Position numbers and translations under genes: made by a program
Notes under the pieces: model-generated
What the model saw: the letters and a program-made list of their open reading frames with translations, nothing else
Told to the model about the DNA's origin: nothing
Database searches by the model: none
Shown here: in pieces, positions 57,501 through 64,000 of the stretch
Numbering within the stretch: the stretch's first letter is position 1
Layout of the letters: each line of letters begins with the position of its first letter
Source: Mytilus galloprovincialis
Lineage: Eukaryota > Mollusca > Bivalvia > Mytilida > Mytilidae
NCBI RefSeq assembly: GCF_965363235.1
Contig: NC_134838.1
Coordinates: forward strand, 19,190,441-19,254,440
DNA length: 64,000 bases
Reading direction: 5' to 3'

Positions 57501-60500
57501 AAGATAGCTGTGTTCAAAATCCCAAGAGAAGCTTACATGTGTACTTTATACTATGTGTAGAATTTTCTAGTGGTTTTTTTTTTGGGTGTACTTAAACCAT
57601 TTAAAAAATAAATTCTTTGGAAAATATTTTAATTGAATTATTCCTAATAATAATTCTTTCAACTCTTGTTAGGCATAAAGTTTTTTTGGAAGGTTAATGT
57701 ATTCAGATAATTTCAGATTTATTGATATATCTGAAATAGGCATAAATTTGTTCTTTCATTTTCGGTATTTGTTGACCAATTTATCTCATTTTATTTTTGA
57801 CTTTGCAGATTATGCTATGGTAGTTTATATCAGTCGTGGATTACTGTCATCTATTAATGAGCCCAGTATAGTGTTAGAAACAATTGCAGAGCTGAATGGG
57901 AGACTTAAAAACAGAGTGATTATCAACACATATGCTGTCATTGATGGTAATCATTAACATGTAGTACTTATGAGTTGTGCAATCTTACAATATTTATAAT
58001 GTACTAAGAAGTCATAAGTCAATACTAATAATGATATTTTTGTTTTGAACAGTTTACTGCTTACTTAAAAACTCCTTTACATATGTTTTACATTTACATA
58101 AGACATTTTTGGCAATGACGAAAAATTTGGTAACTGTCATAGAAATCAGATTGTTCTACTAGAGATAAAGCTGATTTATTTCAATTTGATAAATAGCGAT
58201 GTGGAGCAAACATTAATGAAACCAAAATCCAACATTGTAGTTAAACCATTAACTATCTTGTGGTCACAGAAATTCTATGAAAGTCTGGAAATATTATTCA
58301 GACCTGTCCTGACACTTCTTAAATCTAGTTGAAATAGTTATCAAAGGTACCAGGATTATAATTTAGTACGCCAGACACGTGTTTCGTCTACATAAAACTC
58401 ATGAGTGACGCTCATATCAAAATATTTATAAAGCCAAACAAGTACAAAGTTTAAGAGCATTGAGGATCCAAAATTCCAAAATATTGTGCCAAATACGGCT
58501 AAGTTAATCTTATGCCTGGGATAAGAAAATCCTTAGTTTTTCAAAAAAATTCAAAGTTTTGTAAACAGTTAATTTATAAAAATGACCACATTATTGATAT
58601 TCATGTCAACACCGAAGTTTTGTCTACTGGGCTGGTGATACCCTTGGGGACAAAACGTCCACCAGCAGTGGCATCAACCCAGTGATGTAAATAGTTATCA
58701 AAGGTATCAGGATTATAATTTAGAACGCCAGACGCGCGTTTCCAGAAATCCAGAAATGCAATATATATATTATATATATACAAGTCTTAGATTTTGTTTG
58801 GCCTGACCCTCAGATGTAAAACCTTACCATCCATCACAAGAACACAACCATGGTGGGTTCTTTTGTGAGAATTTTTAAAACATTTTTTTTTTTTTTTTTT
58901 TTTTTTTAATAGACAAGGATATTTGAATGTCCTCATCATGTTGATTTTAAAGATGCAAAAAGATTGTTCCATAAAAAATATCAATATTACAATTAGACAT
59001 ATAACATGGTATAGTTTTGTTCATTACAGATGGAAAACCTGTTACATGGGAGAAGAGTTTTCTGCAGAATGTTGCCAAGCAAAACTTTGCTCAGTATAAT
59101 GTACAACAAAGAAGTTCTGAACCAATTGTTGTAAGTGAAATGCTCGTTTAATTTATGAACAATATTTATTAGTCAATCTTGTTAGAAAAAACCTTGTAGT
59201 CATGTTTACCTAATATACATATACAATTTTACCTATTATGACCATGTATGAAAAATGTAGTCAAATTTTCTCTGAACTACAAATCAGAGCTTCCCAAATT
59301 GGTTATCAGGCTTCATTTGAACATACTTTAATAATGGAGTAAGAATTTTGTCATTTGACTTATTGTTTACCTAATACTTACATATTCTTACACACAGTGA
59401 TCATTTATGAAAGTTTATAGAGGACAAAAATACTTTTTTGCTGTCAATGTTTAAAATTACATAGATTTACCAATACATGAGTTTTCACTTATTCTTGTTA
59501 TTGCAAGTGCTTCTGGTCTTATTGCAGCCTGGTACAATGATGGCTATAAATACCACCAAAGATCTGAGTATGTCTGTAGGAAAGTTTTACTTACCATTTA
59601 ACCAATCAGCATCAGAACAACCTGTCTTCTCATTACCTTATATAGACAAAGCTGATAAAGGTCAGTAAAGTTCTATTTACCATTTAACCAATCAGCATCA
59701 GAACAACCTGTCTTCTCATTACCTTATATAGACAAAGCTGATAAAGGTCAGTAAAGTTTTATTTACCATTTAACCAATCAGCATCAGAACAACCTGTCTT
59801 CTCATTACCTTATATAGACAAAGCTGATAAAGGTCAGTAAAGTTCTATTTACCATTTAACCAATCAGCATCAGAACAACCTGTCTTCTCATTACCTTATA
59901 TAGACAAAGCTGATAAAGGTCAGTAAAGTTCTATTTACCATTTAACCAATCAGCATCAGAACAACCTGTCTTCTCATTACCTTATATAGAAAAAGCTGAT
60001 AAAGGTCAGTAAAGTTCTATTTACCATTTAACCAATCAGCATCAGAACAACCTGTCTTCTCATTACCTTATATAGACAAAGCTGATAAAGGTCAGTAAAG
60101 TTCTATTTTAGTAATATATATTTCTATTTGAAGATAAAGTTCTTAAGAGAAAAATCATAGAATAAGTCAATCTGTTATATATATGTAGCTATTCATTTTC
60201 TTTGCATAAATCTCAAACACAGTCTTTAAACATAAGACAGGTGTTTATACATATTTTAAGACTGTTTTAAGTCGTTTACCCCAAGTGTGTAAACAAGAAG
60301 TATATTAGTTTAACAGAGACTATCTAATAGATATTTTTTTTTAAATAAAGGAAACGTTGTTTTAAATTAATAAAGCCTAAATGGAGATCTGGAAGAACCA
60401 AATGTCTTCTCTTTCGCCATATATAAACCTTTATAAAAGCCACCTCATTGATTTTAAAATGCTCAAATAAATATGTCTTTTTTTGTTTTTTCAACAGCAT

Positions 60501-63500
60501 TGACCATTACCATTAGTCAGACATGTTTCCATAACAACAAGGTGATTGGAATTATGGGAGTAGATCTACATATGGAGGATATTGTCCAGGATATTACATA
60601 CTATGATGAAATGGATGATTCATATGCATTTGTAATCACATCTGAAGGTATGAGTGAAAACTTGTAGAATAACTGTCACATTCAGATAATGATGAACTGC
60701 TTGCTTATATTGTTTTGTCACAAATCAATCTGAAAGTGACTTCAAATTTCCAAACTTTTTTATGACAATTAGATTCAACGCTTTCCCCAAAAATGTAGCG
60801 GAATTTCATACAGCAATATACAAACATACCAGAGATATTTATGGATTTAAGTACTGCAGATATTGAAATTTAAGGATTGCTTTACATTACTTTCTAGTAA
60901 CATGATAAGACCAAAATAGATTGTTATAAAAAAGTTATTTTACTATGTATATAATCACAGTTCATTGAATTGAGGAGATGTTGGTAATTGATCAATAGGA
61001 CTAAAATCCATCATCTTTAAAAAAACAAAATTTTATTAGTTAGTATTTACTTACTCATTTATTATTTTTGTTGCAGGTTATACTGTTATGCACCCATCTT
61101 TTACACGTCCAGTTAAAACAGATGTACAACCAATGCATACAGACATTTGGCATTTTGAAAACAATGAAGGATTTGCCAGAATAAGGAGTGACATGATCAA
61201 GTTAGTATATATTTAAATATTTCATCAACCCCCCCAAATAAACCCAAAAAACTTTAAAATCAATATCTTTTTAAAACTTTTATTAATTTGTAGTTTTAGT
61301 TCATGTATATAATTTATAGGTATAGAAATTAGGTTTATTTTGAAGAAATTCATTGATGTGTATAGGACTGGGTAAAAGCCTGAAACTTTATAACTTTCTA
61401 AAAAAATTAAGGGAAAAAAAGTTCAGAAATTATATTTGTCAACACTTACAGTACAATATTTTGCATACTCTTAAAGTACAATATTTTGCATGTGCAGGAA
61501 TTTTTACTTGTGTGACATCATGGTTGCAATAAAACAAATGAAATAAAATTTAACATACAACAGTGGAATTGCAAATGTATAATAACTTAAATGAATTGTG
61601 TTTTCAGTATGGAATCTGGTGAAAGAACATTGATCTTGAGAAACGATGTGAAGACCAATAGATCTGAAAATGATGCCAATTATTATGCTACATACATATG
61701 GAAAAGAGTAGATAATACACCATTTATTGTAGCCATTAAAACTTTCTCTCAAATAGAAGATGCAAAAGTGTTAGAGAAAATTACCAGTAAGTTGAAAATT
61801 AAACAGTTAGGGTGATGATATATTTGTTAGTTTAAGATAAATCTGTTAAACCTAAAAAAAAAGTTGTCCCCTGTGCGACAGTATTTCTTAAATCATTGTC
61901 ATACTTTACAAATTTGTTTGACCATGAATCAAGGTGAGACAAAGTAATGACCTTTTATTAAGTTCATCACTGCTTGGCTGAACCCAAACCAATGTATTTT
62001 GAAACCTTGTCAGGGCCACATTATGTATGATTTCAGATTTATTAAAGATACAGGCTTGGGTATGACTACCACAAGGGGACAGTTCCAGTTTACAAACACC
62101 ACCATTTATTGCATGATAAAAATATAGTCATATTCCTTGAATTCAGAAGAATGTCTGTAAATAATGGTGTTTGATATAAAATAAAACTTTGTTCACATTT
62201 AATTGATTGATTAATATAAAAAAATAAGTGATAAAGAAAAAAACATGTAACCAACTTGTATCAGTAGATATCATAAGCATTAGAGTCAATTTTTCAATAG
62301 AAGTTCATTGAATGTTTGTTTTATAGGTTACAGTGCTAGTGATGTTAATATGTTGTATCACCGACTAGATCTTCTTCCAGCTAGTACCATGTGTTTACAT
62401 CTTAAACAATTGGCCACAGAAGGTATGCAGTTATGACCTAATTATTGTTTAGCTTGATTTATGTTCCAGTGGTGTTTAGGTTACATCTAATGTATGTTTG
62501 GATATTGCTTTGAAGGAATACTGGCCATAGTATCAATTAAAAATTAATGTTATTGTACAAGATTAAATACCATTTATTAAAGAAGAGTCTAACATAGAGA
62601 TCTTCAGATCTGCAGTTTCGACTATTTGATTGTATGGTCGCTCCAATTTTGCTTTATGGGTCGGAAATCTGGGGTCACGAAAATGTTGACATGATTGAAA
62701 AGGTGCACTTGAGTTTCCTAAAAAGAGTCCTGAATGTTAGATCAACAACACCAAACTATATGGTCTATGGGGAAACTGGCAGATTGCCATTAAAAATTAA
62801 TATCAAAACTAGATTACTATGCTTTTGGTCAAGGCTAGTGCAAAGCAGTAGTAACAAATTATCTGGGATCTTGTATCAGTTAATGTATAACTTACATAAC
62901 TCAGGCCAATACTCATTTAAATGGTTATCTTCCGTGAAACAAATTTTAGATGATACAGGATTTTCTTTTGTCTGGAATGCACAGGGTGATATCAAAAGTT
63001 CGGATATTAAAAAAGAAATAAAACAGAGATTGGTTGACCAATTCGGACAGAGCCTATCTGCTGATATGACAAACTCATCTAGAGGTGTGTTTTATGCTTC
63101 ATACAAAACAATGTTTTGTTTAGAGCCATATTTACTCAATCTTAAAGTGGCAGATCGATACATCTACAGTAAATTTAGATGTTCAAACATCAAAATCCCT
63201 ATAGAAGTTGGTCGGTGGAAAAATACACCAAGAGAAAATCGTATATGCTGTCACTGCGATTCAAATACCATTGGTGACGAATATCATTTTTTTTTGTATG
63301 TTCCAATAAACAAATTATGTCTTTAAGAGAAAGGTATATACCTACATATTACATAAAAAATCCTTCCCAATTGAAATTTATTGGTCTATTATCACACTGT
63401 AACGTGCCAGTGCTAACAAAAGTGTGCATGTTTCTAAGACATATTGAAAAAATATTTTCATAATTCATAGCATGTTACAATAATTTCTAATCACGTTGCA

Positions 63501-64000
63501 ATTAAGAATTTTGCAAACAAATCAACCAAATATATTTCAGTTTTATTGTATGATATCAATTATTAATCTATTGTGTGACTTTCTTGTAAATGTATAAGTA
63601 TGTATGTAATTTTTAATGTATAATTGTTATCCTCTTGTAGCACCATACGTGTGCCTAAGTTGTAATAAATTGTCTTGTCTTGACAGAAAGGGCTGTTTGT
63701 TCTTTTTGAAGAATACAAGTTAAATGACAAAAGCATTGGTTTCTTCTGATTATATTTTCCTATTGAATAAGCTCTCTCAACAGTGATTAGAGTTAGAATC
63801 AAAATATAATGTTATGCACACTTAAAATTTATATCAAAGGAAATGAACATTTGTATTTGAAAATTAAACATCTAAATATTAACAAGGAAATGTTAAACAG
63901 TGTTATGGGTGTCTTTAGATTAATGTATGTAATTTACCTTTGCAGATACAAGCACAATATTTTTGTCGCCAAAATGTTTTAATGAACCCTACGATCACAT
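36583..64000 (+). CDS. CACHD1: VWFA and Cache domain-containing protein 1, partial at right edge
   Basis: Sixteen exons in phase: 36583-36879, 45021-45083, 45856-46004, 46707-46813, 49808-49946, 53709-53853, 54211-54355, 57246-57329, 57809-57946, 59030-59130, 59528-59660, 60498-60647, 61077-61200, 61608-61786, 62327-62422 and 63946 to the edge, about 701 residues (human is about 1270). CACHD1 is an alpha2/delta-like protein that modulates voltage-gated calcium channels at the cell surface. A signal peptide covers about residues 1-27. The VWFA domain covers about 255-445 and opens VQPQSKHLVIVMDHGNSLS; its metal site reads D271-x-G-x-S275, not the usual DxSxS, as I recall for human CACHD1. The Cache region starts near 457, with SLPYIDKADK, GIMGVDLHMEDI, DITYYDEM and GYTVMHPSFTRP. 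Exon 16 (KCFNEPYDH) matches the next human segment. Intron 1 is 8.1 kb. The second Cache module, transmembrane segment and tail lie beyond the window. Confidence 0.92.
36880..40165. other. CACHD1 intron 1, left part
   Basis: Mostly unannotated AT-rich intron. Related phrases near 37022-37075 and 37700-37790 (TTCACCCTGATT and its complement) hint at an inverted-repeat element of about 0.8 kb, too diverged to delimit. A short CCTA microsatellite lies near 39066-39084. No exon seen. Confidence 0.35.
40166..40964. mobile_element. TIR element with CpG-dense CGTACG palindromes (CACHD1 intron 1)
   Basis: The left arm 40166-40283 and right arm about 40843-40964 are inverted copies. The first 45 bases, starting ATATGTTCCAGACC, differ at one position. 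Both arms are built from the self-complementary phrase GACCGTACGCGTACGGTC and variants, so each arm can also fold on itself. The middle 560 bp is AT-rich. The short open frames in the arms are a by-product of the repetition. Confidence 0.75.
42178..42240. repeat. Short tandem repeat, GATGTTAATT unit
   Basis: About six units of 10-11 bases (TGATGTTAAT with variants). Just downstream, 42290-42425 is relatively GC-rich and contains the inverted pair TTCAAGCCCT and AGGGCTTGAA plus a CTCTC/GAGAG hairpin. This could be a small element, but I cannot assign it. Confidence 0.7.
42430..44548. other. CACHD1 intron 1, middle part
   Basis: About 2.1 kb of AT-rich intron. I found no exon or recognisable element. 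A small ACTAGTC/GACTAGT hairpin occurs near 43895. Confidence 0.35.
44549..44813 (+). mobile_element. Helentron-like family V, plus-strand copy (CACHD1 intron 1)
   Basis: Starts with the hairpin ATGCCCCATTTATGGGCAT, then a TTTGTCTGCCTGTCCCGC stretch. Near the 3' end ATGGGGCAT is the inverted partner of the 5' motif, and the element ends CATTCTTG followed by TT. The body matches the minus-strand copy at 30850-31127. Confidence 0.65.
45104..45189. repeat. 43-bp tandem duplication, CACHD1 intron 2
   Basis: TGGTTCAATGGGGAAAAGTT starts at 45104 and again at 45147. The two units are nearly identical and begin about 20 bases after the exon 2 donor. Confidence 0.9.
47181..47588. mobile_element. PIF/Harbinger-type MITE with TTA target duplication
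   Basis: The terminal inverted repeats GAGTGCATTTGTTTCTAACC and (inverted right end) GAGCGCATTTGTTTCTAACC differ at one base. TTA lies on both sides (47178-47180 and 47589-47591), the 3-bp duplication typical of PIF/Harbinger elements. It is 408 bp long with no coding capacity, in CACHD1 intron 4. Confidence 0.75.
47700..49807. other. CACHD1 intron 4, right part
   Basis: About 2.1 kb of intron with no recognisable exon, RNA or repeat. A weak 75-base similarity between about 48005-48060 and 48085-48140 (TTTGATATTTGATTTA) is probably local duplication. Confidence 0.35.
49947..52647. other. CACHD1 intron 5, left part
   Basis: About 2.7 kb of AT-rich intron in which I see no exon, RNA gene or repeat boundary. 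Confidence 0.35.
52648..52905 (+). repeat. Interspersed repeat (CACHD1 intron 5)
   Basis: Begins GATGTGGTATGAGTACCAAT and includes GGGAGCCTTGGCTCACAC. The first 30 bases also occur near 5875-5910 in degraded form. It is probably a fragment of a common transposable element. No coding capacity here. Confidence 0.55.
54586..57051 (+). mobile_element. Helentron-like family I, copy C, interrupted (CACHD1 intron 7)
   Basis: The 5' hairpin at 54586-54613 pairs GCTCAC with GTGAGC and TTTCC with GGAAA. A CCGTCGTCGT microsatellite and the family I core follow to about 55000. The core resumes at 56995 (TTGGTTATTATCTTGAATAT) after a nested family III element and stops near 57051 (AACTGTAAACAGCAATAATG). 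The family I 3' hairpin is missing, so the copy is 3'-truncated. Confidence 0.7.
55001..56994 (+). mobile_element. Helentron-like family III element nested in copy C
   Basis: The 5' hairpin pairs ATACGAC with GTCGTAT and AAAATT with AATTTT (55003-55035). A (CGT)n microsatellite runs 55054-55083. Two tandem blocks follow: about 160-bp units with TTTTCGCAC(T/A/C)(A/C)TAAC (about 55095-55700) and about 130-bp units with GGTTCTTTGATAT(G/A)C (about 55740-56240). Near the 3' end TGCGGTCGTAT is the inverted partner, then an imperfect hairpin GCTACGCCCTGCGGAGC and CTGG followed by TT. There is no coding capacity; an arginine-rich minus frame is only the microsatellite. Confidence 0.75.
58334..58743. 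repeat. Interspersed repeat with terminal direct repeats (CACHD1 intron 9)
   Basis: ATAGTTATCAAAGGTA(C/T)CAG begins at 58334 and again at 58691, each followed by about 30 more matching bases (ACGCCAGAC(A/G)CG(T/C)GTTTC). The 357-bp period suggests one and a fraction units of a tandemly arranged element. Confidence 0.7.
58883..58907. repeat. Poly(T) run
   Basis: An uninterrupted T run of about 25 bases in CACHD1 intron 9. It could be the tail of a minus-strand retroposed fragment, but the flanking sequence gives no identity. Confidence 0.85.
59581..60109 (+). repeat. Six-unit, 86-bp tandem array of CACHD1 exon 11 end and donor
   Basis: Units start at ACCATTTAACCAATCAGCAT at 59593, 59679, 59765, 59851, 59937 and 60023, exactly 86 bp apart. 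Unit 1 is the true exon 11 end. Units 2-6 are near-identical copies of 68 exon bases plus donor GTCAGT and 12 more bases. Each copy has a CAG that could act as an acceptor, giving 51-nt mini-exons (59696-59746, 59782-59832, 59868-59918, 59954-60004, 60040-60090) in the correct phase. Unspliced read-through hits TAA in the first GTCAGTAAAG. Confidence 0.95.
62598..63683 (+). pseudogene. 5'-truncated LINE reverse transcriptase remnant (CACHD1 intron 15)
   Basis: An open frame from 62598 encodes the C-terminal end of a non-LTR retrotransposon polyprotein: MVAPILLYGSEIWG near 62634 is typical of the region after the reverse transcriptase core, and a C-terminal zinc-knuckle-like CCHCDSNTIGDEYHF lies at 63248-63292. 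The catalytic reverse transcriptase motifs and the endonuclease are absent, so it is a dead 5'-truncated insertion. The frame shifts at or near the T-run at about 63287-63295 and continues in another frame to a TAA near 63462. The 3' end is near TAATAAATTGTCTTGTCTTG at 63663-63683. The clade was not determined. Confidence 0.75.

Noticed and set aside
59593..60109. CRISPR-like array of regular repeats
   Set aside because: The whole 86-bp unit is repeated with no unique spacers, and it is derived from an animal exon.

Overview
The window looks like nuclear DNA of a bivalve mollusc, probably a mussel close to Mytilus. It is AT-rich, its genes are split into many short exons by introns of 0.1 to 8 kb, and it is crowded with repeat families whose texture I associate with mussel genomes. 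The species is inferred; the exon structures were read directly from the sequence.

Three protein-coding genes are present. UBE2U, a ubiquitin-conjugating enzyme, lies on the plus strand (start codon 15998, stop 23426, nine coding exons, 329 codons). FDX2, a mitochondrial [2Fe-2S] ferredoxin, lies on the minus strand (start 36276, stop 30283, six exons, 187 codons). CACHD1, a secreted-then-membrane-anchored VWFA and Cache domain protein of the calcium-channel alpha2/delta type, lies on the plus strand (start 36583) and runs off the right edge after sixteen exons (about 701 codons seen). UBE2U and FDX2 converge. FDX2 and CACHD1 are head to head, with only 306 bp between start codons. In human, UBE2U and CACHD1 are neighbours on 1p31, and FDX2 sits in the partly paralogous 19p13 region, so the trio may preserve an ancestral bilaterian linkage.

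Bases 1 to about 15990 hold no gene I can support. They are layers of mobile elements: a 6.9 kb composite that splits a tRNA-derived SINE, a 2.3 kb terminal-inverted-repeat element with a 9-bp target duplication and a 175-bp satellite core, a 1.4 kb element with a 9-bp target duplication, and a 1.7 kb hAT-like element that contains a further element.

The main repeat story is a set of at least five non-autonomous families in introns and intergenic DNA that share one plan: a hairpin at the 5' end, often a GC-rich microsatellite just inside it, usually a tandem-repeat core, an inverted copy of the 5' motif near the 3' end, a short hairpin, then CTAG, CTGG or CTTG followed by TT. This resembles Helentron/HINE-type elements. 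Copies sit about 30 bp upstream of the UBE2U start codon and inside introns of all three genes.

The most unusual genic feature is in CACHD1. The 3' part of exon 11, with its splice donor, has been tandemly repeated to give six 86-bp units. Each downstream unit contains a potential 51-nt mini-exon that would be in frame.
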